Positions 42,590-49,751 are shown, counted from the first letter of the stretch. The stretch is 64,000 nt of DNA from Nocardia takedensis NBRC 100417 (GCF_000308695.1 NZ_BAGG01000002.1:124001-188000), one strand, 5' to 3'. The notes: generated from the letters alone by a model not told the origin. Numbers and translations are program-made.

Positions 42590-42702
42590 GCATTACGCGG
42601 CCCGATGGACCTCGCAACTTCCGACACATCAAGGTTCTCGCGACACATAGGGACGAAATAACCCAAGAATTAGGACACTTAGGGACACTTTTGGGCTAAG
42701 AT
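42590..42702. promoter_or_regulatory. Divergent promoter/operator region between pra and the XRE gene
   Basis: For the XRE gene, TAAGAT at 42697-42702 is a good -10 box only 6 bp before its ATG, which suggests a leaderless mRNA. Upstream are two GGACACTT repeats 10 bp apart (42673 and 42683). For pra, TTGCGA (complement of 42612-42617) and TAATGC (complement of 42590-42595) are 16 bp apart. Two CGACACAT repeats (42622 and 42641) lie next to that -35 box. The four GACAC elements probably bind the XRE protein. Confidence 0.5.
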
Positions 42703-42708
42703 GGAAGC

Positions 42709-43440
42709 ATGACGAACGAACGACTTCGGGGCGCAATGGCCGCCGCGAACCTCACGAAACATGCTCTAGCGGAAAGGCTCGAGGTCAGCACGAAGACCGT
42801 CGAACGGTGGATCACCCAGGACCGATGCCCGCACCCCGGTTTACGGTTGAAAGTCGCCGAAGTTTTGGACCGCGACGAGACCTACCTTTGGCCCGAGCTG
42901 CTGGCAGGCAGCAGATCAGCGACCGCGTCGCTGTCAGAACTGGTCCAAATATGGCCGACTCGCCCCGAAGTGCCGCATGAGGTTTGGCGTTCCCTTATGA
43001 AGCAGGCCAACGACCACATCGACGTCCTGGTCTACGCAGGGGGCTTCTTGGTTGAGTCGCTGGACTTCGTAAATATCGTCCGCGCCAAAGCGCAGGTCGG
43101 CGTCCAAGTTCGAGTCCTGCTCGGTGAGAGTGATGCACCAGAGGTCATAGCCCGCGGGCGCGAGGAAGGCTTGCCGTCGCTACCGCAGCGCTGCGAATCG
43201 ACGCTGGAATATCTCCGGGAGACGATGGACCTGCCGATGGTGGACATACGGACCCATCGCACAACCCTCTACAACAGCATCTACCGCTTCGGCGACTCAA
43301 TGTTGGTGAACACCCACAGCTACGGCGCGTATGCGGCGAGGTCGCCGGTTCAGCACCTCCAGAAGGTGCCCGGTGGGCAACTGTTCTCCTACTACATGGA
43401 CTCGTTCGAGGCTGTCTGGAAGACCGGGCGACCCGCGTAG
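42709..43440 (+). CDS. XRE-family regulator with PLD-like C-terminal domain
   Basis: A 243-residue protein. The HTH is in residues 1-60 (AMAAANLTKHALAERLEVSTKTVERWI). The rest (about 80-243) reads as a single phospholipase-D-like half-domain (HIDVLVYAGGFLVES, then VRVLLGESDAP, then DSMLVNTHSYGAYAARSPVQHL), with the HKD-type catalytic residues not intact. XRE proteins of this type are frequent neighbours of Nudix genes in AICEs and are assumed to be the element's main repressor. Divergent from pra across repeat-containing DNA. Probably leaderless. Confidence 0.8.
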   Translation: MTNERLRGAMAAANLTKHALAERLEVSTKTVERWITQDRCPHPGLRLKVAEVLDRDETYLWPELLAGSRSATASLSELVQIWPTRPEVPHEVWRSLMKQANDHIDVLVYAGGFLVESLDFVNIVRAKAQVGVQVRVLLGESDAPEVIARGREEGLPSLPQRCESTLEYLRETMDLPMVDIRTHRTTLYNSIYRFGDSMLVNTHSYGAYAARSPVQHLQKVPGGQLFSYYMDSFEAVWKTGRPA

Positions 43441-43449
43441 CCTAGCCAC

Positions 43450-43932
43450 ATGGGACGCCGAATCGACTACCACCAAGACCCCGACGCGCCAGCGGCGAAC
43501 AGTGTCCGACCCAGCGCTGCCGCTTTCGTACTGGAAGACGGCAAAGTTCTGTTGATATGCAGGTCTGACAACGGAAACTGGTCGATGCCGGGAGGCGCGC
43601 ACGACCCTGGCGAATCGCTCAGTCACACGGCAGTCCGTGAGACGTTGGAAGAGACTGGGGTGAACATCCACGTCACCGGGATAGTTGGCATCTTCACGGA
43701 CCCGACACACGTCATCCACTACACGAGCAACGACGAGGTTCGACAAGAGTTCACCGTGGTCTATCGCGGCGAGCCAATCGGCGGACAACCAACGACCAGC
43801 AGTGAGAGCACACGTGTTGAATGGGTGCCGATCGAACGAATCCCTGAGTTGACGATGGACCGGAGCCAACGCAAGCGAATTGATTGGGCTGTGAACGAGA
43901 GCGAGCCCTACATCGATCCCGACGCCCGCTGA
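43450..43932 (+). CDS. Nudix hydrolase, Pif-like
   Basis: A 160-residue Nudix protein; the box G49-x5-E55-x7-R63-E-x2-E67-E68-x-G is complete, so hydrolysis of a nucleoside diphosphate derivative is possible. In pSAM2 the Nudix protein Pif gives immunity against redundant transfer between cells that already carry the element; the gene's position in this AICE suggests the same. It is 9 bp after the XRE gene and overlaps the convergent HD gene by 25 bp. Confidence 0.85.
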   Translation: MGRRIDYHQDPDAPAANSVRPSAAAFVLEDGKVLLICRSDNGNWSMPGGAHDPGESLSHTAVRETLEETGVNIHVTGIVGIFTDPTHVIHYTSNDEVRQEFTVVYRGEPIGGQPTTSSESTRVEWVPIERIPELTMDRSQRKRIDWAVNESEPYIDPDAR

Positions 43933-44435
43933 GCCGCCGCACGTAACCGTGGCTCCGCCCGTGTGATCGCCGTGTGAACCACGCTGCCCGGCTCATACCG
44001 CCTCAGAATTTCCGCCAGCCGCTCATCCACCGTGAATTGCTCGCCGTTCGGCCCCGTTGACAGGTCAGACCACCACAGGAAGTCGTCAGCCTGTTCGATC
44101 CCAGGAACACCCGAGAGTCGGAACTCATCGAAAATTCCGACATCGAGACCTCGTACGCCAGCCTCTACCTCAGCCGCCGTGTGAAACGCGACCATATGGC
44201 AGACGACCGGTGAGTAGCCGAGCGAGCGCAGCAAGCGGGCCCCGTCGATGGGGTGAAATCCCAGCACGGAATGTCCGTAGCCGACATCGTGCAGGTAGGC
44301 AGCGGTCACCGCGTCCACCCGAACCTCGTCGTGCAGCAGCTCTGCGATCGTCTCCATCCGTTGCCCCACAGCCAGCGAGTGAGCCCGGCGCGATTCCGTC
44401 AGGGGAGCCAGCAGGTCGGCCATAGCATCATCCAT
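43908..44435 (-). CDS. HD-domain phosphohydrolase
   Basis: A 175-residue HD protein. H19 (RRAHSLAVG), H49-D50 (AAYLHDVGYGH), and later HTAAEVEAGVRGLD give the metal ligands of a small HD hydrolase. Substrates of this type are nucleotides or cyclic nucleotides, not defined here. The ATG at 44435 with GAAGGTG upstream is preferred to the GTG at 44444. HD genes often accompany the XRE-Nudix pair in AICEs. Its promoter region carries overlapping TGATG dyads. Confidence 0.8.
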   Translation of the reverse strand: MDDAMADLLAPLTESRRAHSLAVGQRMETIAELLHDEVRVDAVTAAYLHDVGYGHSVLGFHPIDGARLLRSLGYSPVVCHMVAFHTAAEVEAGVRGLDVGIFDEFRLSGVPGIEQADDFLWWSDLSTGPNGEQFTVDERLAEILRRYEPGSVVHTAITRAEPRLRAAAQRASGSM

Positions 44436-44492
44436 GCAGGTCACACCTTCGATAGCGGCAACACTATTGTTTACACGCTACACAAGCTTCTA

Positions 44493-44517
44493 TGATGAAA
44501 TCATCACGCAAGTGATG
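44493..44517. promoter_or_regulatory. Overlapping dyads upstream of the HD gene
   Basis: TGATGA-AA-TCATCA (44493-44506) and CATCAC-GCAA-GTGATG (44502-44517) share a half-site, giving three alternating TGATG elements. They are 58-82 bp upstream of the HD start codon. Regulator unknown. Confidence 0.4.
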
Positions 44518-44564
44518 CCGAGAAGGTGAGAGCGACGGGCCAACGCCGCCCTCACCGGTGGGAA

Positions 44565-44681
44565 TTACCTAGCCCGCACTCGGCGGACCGCAACGAGCGC
44601 CCCGGCGATCACGGCAGCAACCGTCAAGACGATGCCGTAATCGACCGGGGCCTTGCTCTTTCTCCGGCGATGTTTCGCCAT
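44565..44681 (-). CDS. 38-aa single-pass membrane protein
   Basis: A very basic N-terminus (MAKHRRRKSKAPVDYG), one membrane helix (IVLTVAAVIAGALVAV) and a basic C-terminus (RRVRAR). AGGAGG lies about 9 nt upstream of the ATG at 44681, which supports translation. No family recognised. A small tail-anchored or Spd-type helper protein is a possible role. Confidence 0.6.
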   Translation of the reverse strand: MAKHRRRKSKAPVDYGIVLTVAAVIAGALVAVRRVRAR

Positions 44682-45397
44682 CCCCACCACCTCCTCCCTG
44701 GGCGCGATGTCTGGACCAACGTCCATCGCCCCTCGGCAGGAGGTTCACACAGCCTACGTCACAGCCACGCCGAGACATCAAGCGCCGCAGAACGTTCGCC
44801 ACACCTAGCGTGAGTGATTGCCGAATTTCGCCATACAGGATCAAGAGCGCCCCGGCGGCGCTCCGCGCCGCCGCCGCGCACGCCACGCAACGGCACCCTC
44901 CTCGCAGGCTCGTCGGGCACCGGCGCGGCGGTGCGTCGGCGGACGGAATCGCCGCCAGGGCGCGAACTGGTCCCTGTCGAGCCGATATCGTCGGCGCCCT
45001 ACCCCGATCGACTCCTATACGGGCTGCCGCACGAGCTTCGCTCGCTTGCCTTCTGGCCTTCCTGCCGCACTGGACAGCCGTGGCCCCTTCATCGCTGTCG
45101 TAGCGGAGGATCGGCCGTCAAGGACTGGGCAGACGTGGTCGTGTTCGTCACCGGGGACGGGACAGGTTGGTCACCAGCGGAATTCGGGGCCGTCGATTCG
45201 CGCTCAGGGATGGTGACGGTCCGGGTTCCTGTCCGGTCGGGGTGGCCTGACAGTGATCGAGGGCTATCACGACCGCGGCGGGAGTCAACAGCGCCTACGG
45301 CGTCCCTACGGGATTGCTGCGCACCTGTTGACACCCACCACGATCGTGATCTTTCAGCCCCCGATCAGGCCACCCCGACCGGAGAGGAACCCTCGAC
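44682..45397. other. Largely noncoding AICE segment
   Basis: No convincing gene. A 195-codon plus-strand frame (44814-45401) ends in a 4-bp overlap with the next small gene, but its first part is Arg/Pro/Ala shadow sequence; a real gene could occupy only its last third. A 9-bp GC hairpin (CGGCGGCGC, TCC, GCGCCGCCG) lies at 44853-44873. AICEs keep their transfer locus (clt) in noncoding DNA, and this segment or the next one is a candidate; I could not find the tandem 8-bp motifs that would prove it. Confidence 0.4.
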
Positions 45398-45553
45398 ATG
45401 ACCGTCACCACCGCCCCCCAGTGCATCAACTGCCCGAACCCCGCCATCGCAGTCCTGCCCTACCTCGCCCCCGGCGACGAACACGACCACGTCTGCCCCG
45501 AATGCCTGGCCGCCTACCACGAGGCCATCCGCGCCCAGACCGACAGCGAGTGA
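45398..45553 (+). CDS. 51-aa zinc-ribbon protein
   Basis: It starts MTVTTAPQCINCPNPAIAVL and continues to HVCPECLAAYHEAIR. CINC and CPEC, about 25 residues apart, form a compact zinc ribbon. GGAGAGG lies 9 nt upstream of the ATG at 45398, and third-position GC is high, so it is probably real. Small zinc-ribbon proteins of this kind are common in actinobacterial plasmids; function unknown. Confidence 0.65.
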   Translation: MTVTTAPQCINCPNPAIAVLPYLAPGDEHDHVCPECLAAYHEAIRAQTDSE

Positions 45554-45890
45554 CCGTAGGGGGCTTCGGCCCCCGCCCTCGACCGTCTCAACCCTGATCG
45601 AGGCGCTCATTGGAGGAGCGTGGTCGAAGCGTCCTTTCGGCCGCTTGGCCCTGGACTGTGGTGGCCTGCATTATGATCCCGCGCCCCTCACACCTCAAGG
45701 GCGCGACAAGTCGCGTCGGCACGCCGATGGCCCAAGGGCCACCCTTGACCTGTAAGCCTCTGCGCGTGACGGGCAGGCCCTATGGGGCAGGCGGGTAGCC
45801 AGCCCCCGTCATGCGCAACCCACCACCGACCAGGGCCGTTCCGCCGCGCGGTCGCGACAGGCTCTCGCCAATTAGACGGTGACGCACAGG
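45554..45890. other. Noncoding AICE segment
   Basis: No supported gene. The DNA contains two GGGCAGG motifs (near 45771 and 45786) and short inverted repeats, but no clear terminator for the zinc-ribbon gene. It marks the change from GC-rich backbone to the AT-richer cargo. Confidence 0.4.
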
Positions 45891-46424
45891 TCAGTCGTCA
45901 ATTGCAACCCCGTCCCGAAACTGGTCGAAGGTAACGTACATGCGGTCGGTTCCTTCCATTGTCTGGAAGCCATATCCCTCATACATCGACCGCAGTTTAG
46001 GGTTGTTATCCATCGGATCGATGACCAGGTGTAGACCGCCGATGAGTAGCGCTGCTTCATTGGCCATCAAAAAAGCTTCTGCGAAAAGCTCAATCCCGAG
46101 ATCTCTGCCGCGAAGCGACCGATCTAGTGCAATCTTTCCAATCAAGACCCCATAGGCTTCTTTGCTCCAAAACTTCGGAGGTTTCAATAGCTTGAGTAGC
46201 CCGCGATCGCTGTCGGAATCTTCGCGGAGGATGGTTGGCAACAATGTGTAGTATCCCACCACCATATCGCCAGCATCTGCCCAGACGTGAGTGGCCGAGA
46301 GGCCCAAATTCTGATCTTTAAGGGCGTGATTATCGAGCCATTGATCTAGCTTAGGAACACCGCAATTGAGAAAGTTAGTGTGATGCTCAGCGGTCAGTCG
46401 GACCGCCGTGTATGGCGCGTTCAC
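45891..46424 (-). CDS. GNAT-family acetyltransferase toxin, TacT-like
   Basis: A 177-residue GNAT protein. It follows the TacT pattern: an N-terminal FLNCGVPKLDQWLDNHALKDQNLG, VVGYYTLLPT strand, the acetyl-CoA loop RSLRGRDLGIELF (normally RxxGxG/A), and a C-terminal YEGYGFQTM. Such toxins acetylate aminoacyl-tRNA and stop translation. Base composition is clearly more AT-rich than the AICE backbone, so it was acquired from another source. A small upstream gene overlaps by 4 bp and is the candidate antitoxin. Confidence 0.82.
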   Translation of the reverse strand: MNAPYTAVRLTAEHHTNFLNCGVPKLDQWLDNHALKDQNLGLSATHVWADAGDMVVGYYTLLPTILREDSDSDRGLLKLLKPPKFWSKEAYGVLIGKIALDRSLRGRDLGIELFAEAFLMANEAALLIGGLHLVIDPMDNNPKLRSMYEGYGFQTMEGTDRMYVTFDQFRDGVAIDD

Positions 46425-46576
46425 CGCTGACGGATAGCCGCCCGGTCGATAGCAGCACGTAGCTTGCCGCTGGGTGCGGCCTTTTTCTCGGTCATTCGCA
46501 CGATCTGTCCGCGCTTGACGCTCGTCACATCGACGCTCTTGCGTGATGTTCTCTGCGCTGCCTGATCTTTGCTCAC
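46421..46576 (-). CDS. Small basic protein, candidate antitoxin partner of the GNAT
   Basis: A 51-residue protein from the GTG at 46576 (VSKDQAAQRTSRKSVDVTSV), with an AGAAG upstream; longer forms starting up to 46648 are open. It is strongly basic and does not show the RHH fold of the usual DUF1778/TacA antitoxins. It overlaps the GNAT gene by 4 bp (ATGA), which is the arrangement of toxin-antitoxin pairs. A different antitoxin family or a DNA-binding accessory is possible. Confidence 0.5.
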   Translation of the reverse strand: MSKDQAAQRTSRKSVDVTSVKRGQIVRMTEKKAAPSGKLRAAIDRAAIRQR

Positions 46577-46670
46577 GGCTTCTACGATAGCGGTTTGAGG
46601 GACCGATAGCGCTGTAAGCTGGCAGTAAGGACCATCCTCGCTGCTCAAGAGCGTGTCGAAACGCCGGACG

Positions 46671-47510
46671 CTAGTCCGCTGTCATTGCTTCTATCGGCGG
46701 CGAGATGTCCCAGAGGGTGTGACGTCCGTCTGGCTGGATCAAGGGCACCGCCATCCTGGGGCCCCGGCTACGCGGCAGCGCGAAATCCGCTGGGGCATCT
46801 CTAAGGCATGCGGCGCGGAGGTCGTCTAGCAATCTGCGTGCCGTAGCATTCATTGCGGTCAAGAGTGCCTGGATTACAACGATTTGTCCATTGCACAGCA
46901 CGAAGCCATCTACAATGCCGTTATTCAGAAGATAATCGGATGATCCTGCATCTATTAATGGTTGGCCTGGGTCGCCAATTGCTACTCGAATTTCCGTCAA
47001 AGAATGTGATATTGCGGGCTTCGGGATCCACCGTACTAATTCCGGGGACTCTATTCCCGCTCCGGATATCGGTAGAATGTCTTGCGTGGGAATCATGAAG
47101 CTCACCAGATGGGTCCATCCCGGCACGAATGTCTCAGGTTTCTTCCAGGTGTCAATACGGCGATTGTTTGGATCGGCGCGTTTTACCCATTTGGCGTTCT
47201 CGTGATCGGTCGAGGACAGATGATAGATGTATGTTCCACTCTCGTGAAATGAAAACTTCGCCAGTCCTTTCCAGGTTCTTATGGAAGCATATACATCATA
47301 TTTGTCTTTATTAGCCCAAACTCTGAATATGCTGGAGCACTCTCCGGGGCGGCCCACGGCGAACCTAGATGCGGTACGTTTGCCGACCGGCCGGAGAGTC
47401 ACCATGGGCTCGCGGCCGCGCGGCGGAAGATGATAAAGGTCGGCGCAGCGGGTATCGGGATCAAGCGCTGCGACGAAACCGCCCATTGCTGGTTCGGGTC
47501 GAGGACTCAT
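46671..47510 (-). CDS. Orphan AICE cargo protein, 279 aa
   Basis: Not recognised. From the ATG at 47510 (MSPRPEPAMGGFVAALDPDT) it reads as a mixed alpha/beta protein: an aromatic-rich central region (FRVWANKDKYDVYASIRTWKGLAKFSFH), GTYIYHLSSTDHENAKWVK, a WTHLVSFMIPT strand, and a late helix (QALLTAMNATARRLLDDLRAA). No membrane segment or signal peptide. Composition is AT-rich relative to the backbone. It is the last gene before the right end, the usual cargo position, and may serve defence or host adaptation; there is no motif to support either. Confidence 0.6.
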   Translation of the reverse strand: MSPRPEPAMGGFVAALDPDTRCADLYHLPPRGREPMVTLRPVGKRTASRFAVGRPGECSSIFRVWANKDKYDVYASIRTWKGLAKFSFHESGTYIYHLSSTDHENAKWVKRADPNNRRIDTWKKPETFVPGWTHLVSFMIPTQDILPISGAGIESPELVRWIPKPAISHSLTEIRVAIGDPGQPLIDAGSSDYLLNNGIVDGFVLCNGQIVVIQALLTAMNATARRLLDDLRAACLRDAPADFALPRSRGPRMAVPLIQPDGRHTLWDISPPIEAMTAD

Positions 47511-47632
47511 GCTGAGGGATCGTAGATCGCATCGGTGTGACTCTGCCCGCTCGTCCGAAGCGAGAACCTGTGTCGGCCCGTCCAGGCTGGCTGGATGAAT
47601 CGCCGGACGAGCAGAGGCATTGATTGCTGCAC

Positions 47633-47653
47633 CCTTACTTTGCCCGCATAAAC
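47633..47653 (+). repeat. Putative integrase arm-type site, right
   Basis: A 21-bp stretch starting CCTTACTTTG and ending TAAAC matches the left copy at 34168-34188 at 18 of 21 bases, same orientation. It is 113 bp inside the right core. The 255 bp from 47511 to 47765 hold no other feature. Confidence 0.55.
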
Positions 47654-47765
47654 GCCCGCGTACCTCAGTGGATCGCCGCAGACATAGGAATGTATTCGTG
47701 ATCGAGTTGCTATGCGGGGCAGCATCTTCAACGCATTCTGGCGGATCTATGCATACGTTCGGAGT

Positions 47766-47803
47766 GATCAGAAGGTTAGGGGTTCGAATCCCTTCGGGCG
47801 CAC
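47766..47803 (+). repeat. Right attachment core (38-bp tRNA-Arg 3' copy)
   Basis: A perfect copy of 34061-34098. It is the original host tRNA 3' end that was displaced by integration. The flanking base differs on both sides (T/G before, T/C after), which fixes the repeat at 38 bp. Confidence 0.95.
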
Positions 47804-47808
47804 TCATT

Positions 47809-47838
47809 CGAGGCCCCCTCCAGCTGGAGGGGGCCTCG
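47809..47838. terminator. Original tRNA-Arg terminator, now past the AICE
   Basis: A fully self-complementary 30-bp stretch (15-bp arms 47809-47823 and 47824-47838), starting 6 bp after the right core. Before integration it followed tRNA-Arg directly. It now also terminates the convergent isomerase gene whose stop is at 47846. Confidence 0.85.
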
Positions 47839-47845
47839 AAGTGTT

Positions 47846-48592
47846 TCAGCGCCAGGCGGGGAGGGTGGGGAGTGGGGTGGGGAGGTCGGTGCCGGGGGAG
47901 CGGCCGAGGAGCCAGGCGGCGAGGGCGGGGGCGGGGCCGCGGATGGTGCGGGTGGGGGTGGTCGCGCCGATGGTGGCGGTGAAGGGGGTGTCGGTGGCTT
48001 CGACGGTGAACGTCGGTGTGGCGGCGGGTGACCCGGTGGTGGCGGCGGCGGTGAGGTCGGCGGCGACGGCGGGGAGCAGGTCGATGAGAAAGGGGGCGGG
48101 CCAGTCGGCGGGGGTGTAGGCGGCGGCGACGTCGACGTGGTGGATTTCGACTTCCTGTAGTCGCATCCACGGAACGGCGCTCGCGGGGATCTCGCGGCCG
48201 CCCCTGGTGCGGACCCGCGCGTGCCACGCGTCGTCGGGCAGCGTGCCCGCGAGGGTGGCGAAACGGGCGGCTGAGGTCTCCAGGTCGGTGATCTGTTCGG
48301 CGAGGGGGCGCGTGGAGCCCGCTTCGATGTCGTGGTCGCGCAGGAATTGGCTGGCGTACTGCGGGGTTTCGATGCCGGTGCGCGCCCACAGCAGCAGGTT
48401 CACCAGGCTGTCGGCGTTGCGCGCGAGGTGCGCGAGGACGTGGCCGCGGGTCCAGCCCGGCAGCAGGGACGGTTCCGGGAGGTCGGCGTCGGCGAGGTTC
48501 TTCGCGGTGCGGAGGAGGCGTTCGGTCGCTTCGGCCACTCGGTCCAGGACGGCGTGCGGAGTCGCGGTGGGCTCCTGCGTGGGGCTGGTCAC
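47846..48592 (-). CDS. Mycothiol-dependent maleylpyruvate isomerase-like protein
   Basis: A 248-residue DinB-fold protein. GWTRGHVLAHLARNADSLVNLL contains the first metal-ligand His; the motif RLQEVEIHHVDVAAAY provides the other ligands (E, H). A C-terminal domain (about 165-248) is the sterol-carrier-like part of MDMPI. The family includes mycothiol-dependent enzymes that use mycothiol, the actinobacterial thiol. The start is a GTG at 48592. Monocistronic and convergent to the AICE right end. Confidence 0.87.
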   Translation of the reverse strand: MTSPTQEPTATPHAVLDRVAEATERLLRTAKNLADADLPEPSLLPGWTRGHVLAHLARNADSLVNLLLWARTGIETPQYASQFLRDHDIEAGSTRPLAEQITDLETSAARFATLAGTLPDDAWHARVRTRGGREIPASAVPWMRLQEVEIHHVDVAAAYTPADWPAPFLIDLLPAVAADLTAAATTGSPAATPTFTVEATDTPFTATIGATTPTRTIRGPAPALAAWLLGRSPGTDLPTPLPTLPAWR

Positions 48593-48651
48593 GGCCCCGA
48601 GCCTATCCGCGACCGAGGACGGTCACGCGTGAATTTCTCGGTGGCGCAGCC

Positions 48652-49044
48652 TCATCCGACGACCGCGTCCGCTTCGATCTCGACCAGCAGGGCGGGGGTG
48701 ATGAAGCCGCTGACCTGGTACATCGACGCCGCGGGCCGGATGTCGCCGAAGATTTCGCGGTGCGCTTCGGCGACCTCGGGCCAGCGGGTGATGTCGGTGA
48801 CGAAGATCCGCGTGCGCAGGACGTCGTGTGCCGTGGCGCCCGCTTCGGCGAGCGCGGCGAGGATGCGGCGCAGCGCTTCGCGGGTCTGCGCGCCGAGGTC
48901 GTCGCCGCCGACGGCTGTGCCACCGGGTGCGGCGGCGGTGGTGCCGCTGACTGCGACGATGTTCCCGATGCGCACCGCGCGGGAGTAGCCGACGACGGCT
49001 TCGAATTCGGAGTCGGAGGCGATGGTCACCCGGGGGTTGGTCAT
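48652..49044 (-). CDS. RidA/YjgF-family enamine/imine deaminase
   Basis: A 130-residue Rid protein. VGYSRAVRIGNIVAVSGTTA, LAQTREALRRILAALAEAGA, the substrate-binding Arg in VLRTRIFVTDI, and the end ALLVEIEADAVV follow the family closely. It removes reactive enamines produced by PLP enzymes. The ATG at 49044 is supported by family length. It is the second gene after the DUF998 gene, with a 14-bp gap. Confidence 0.9.
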   Translation of the reverse strand: MTNPRVTIASDSEFEAVVGYSRAVRIGNIVAVSGTTAAAPGGTAVGGDDLGAQTREALRRILAALAEAGATAHDVLRTRIFVTDITRWPEVAEAHREIFGDIRPAASMYQVSGFITPALLVEIEADAVVG

Positions 49045-49058
49045 GGTCCCAGCATCGG

Positions 49059-49751
49059 TCACTCGCGGGCTTCGAGCACTACCGCGACGCCGAGGGTGAT
49101 CAGCCACAGCGACATCGCGCCGACCTGGATGCGCTGGGCGATGCCGAGGGCGTAGTCGCCGGGGAGGTTGTCGGCGATCAGCATCCACGCCGTGGCGGCC
49201 GCGCCGACCGCGAGGAACACCGCGCCCGCTTCGCGCAGGACGCGCCAGCGGCGGTAGCGGAAGGCGGCGAGGGTGAAGGCCAGGATCGCGACGGCGATGG
49301 AGGTGACGGCGAGGGTGCTGGTGAGCGCGTGGGGTTGGTGCAGTTGCGGGAAGAGTCCGCCGTTACCGCAGCCCGCTTCGCCGGGGACGCAGTCGTGCAA
49401 GGGCAGCAAGGCGTCGGCGATGGTGGCGGCGCCGAAGCAGAGCAGCGCCACCCAGCCGACGGTGGTGAGGCGGCGACGCGGGAAGACGAGCAGCCCGCCG
49501 AGGCTCGCGGGGATGAGCAGCGCGCCGACGATCTTGTCGGCGACGTCGAAGACCTGCCGGTAGGGCTTGCCTTCGGCGTCGAGTTCGCTGAGGAAGGTGT
49601 CGACCGAGTCGACGTGCAGGGGCAGGACGTATTGGAGCAGCCACGAGGAGTAGCAGAGTCCGGCCACGGCGATGGCCGCCGCGATCGACCACACCGCGAA
49701 CCGAGATACAGCGATCTTCTGGCTATCGGTCACGTCCCCATTCTCCCGCAT
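49059..49751 (-). CDS. DUF998 membrane protein
   Basis: A 230-residue protein with about six hydrophobic helices (WSIAAAIAVAGLCYSSWLLQ; LLIPASLGGLLVF; VGWVALLCFGAATIADALL; LAVTSIAVAILAFTLAAF; AVFLAVGAAATAWMLIA; MSLWLITLGVAVVLEA). The DALLPLHDC loop with a following Cys (AGCGNG) is typical of DUF998. Function unknown. The start is uncertain: ATG at 49751 or GTG a few codons later. Operon with ridA. Confidence 0.75.
   Translation of the reverse strand: MRENGDVTDSQKIAVSRFAVWSIAAAIAVAGLCYSSWLLQYVLPLHVDSVDTFLSELDAEGKPYRQVFDVADKIVGALLIPASLGGLLVFPRRRLTTVGWVALLCFGAATIADALLPLHDCVPGEAGCGNGGLFPQLHQPHALTSTLAVTSIAVAILAFTLAAFRYRRWRVLREAGAVFLAVGAAATAWMLIADNLPGDYALGIAQRIQVGAMSLWLITLGVAVVLEARE

Larger units (their letters stand above)
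34061..47765. mobile_element. Actinomycete integrative and conjugative element (pSAM2-type AICE), 13.7 kb
   Basis: The element is bounded by a 38-bp perfect direct repeat of the tRNA-Arg 3' end. All AICE modules are present: tyrosine integrase next to the tRNA, excisionase, HUH replication initiator, a single FtsK-type transfer ATPase, a DUF2637/SpdB-like protein, Pra activator, an XRE regulator and a Nudix protein resembling pSAM2 Pif. The backbone minus-strand operon (42567 to 34195) has overlapping genes almost throughout and no visible frameshift, so the element looks intact and possibly able to move. The right quarter carries AT-richer cargo. Confidence 0.93.

Noticed and set aside
42709-43440. 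Active phospholipase D or nuclease in the XRE protein
   Set aside because: The C-terminal half resembles a PLD fold, but I cannot find an intact HxK(x)4D motif.
44814-45401. 195-codon frame on the plus strand of the AICE that ends in a 4-bp overlap with the zinc-ribbon gene
   Set aside because: The first two thirds read as Arg/Pro/Ala shadow sequence and codon bias is weak. Only the last part could be real and its start cannot be fixed.
45610-45798. 62-codon plus-strand frame in the AICE
   Set aside because: Low-quality composition, no convincing ribosome-binding site spacing, no family resemblance.
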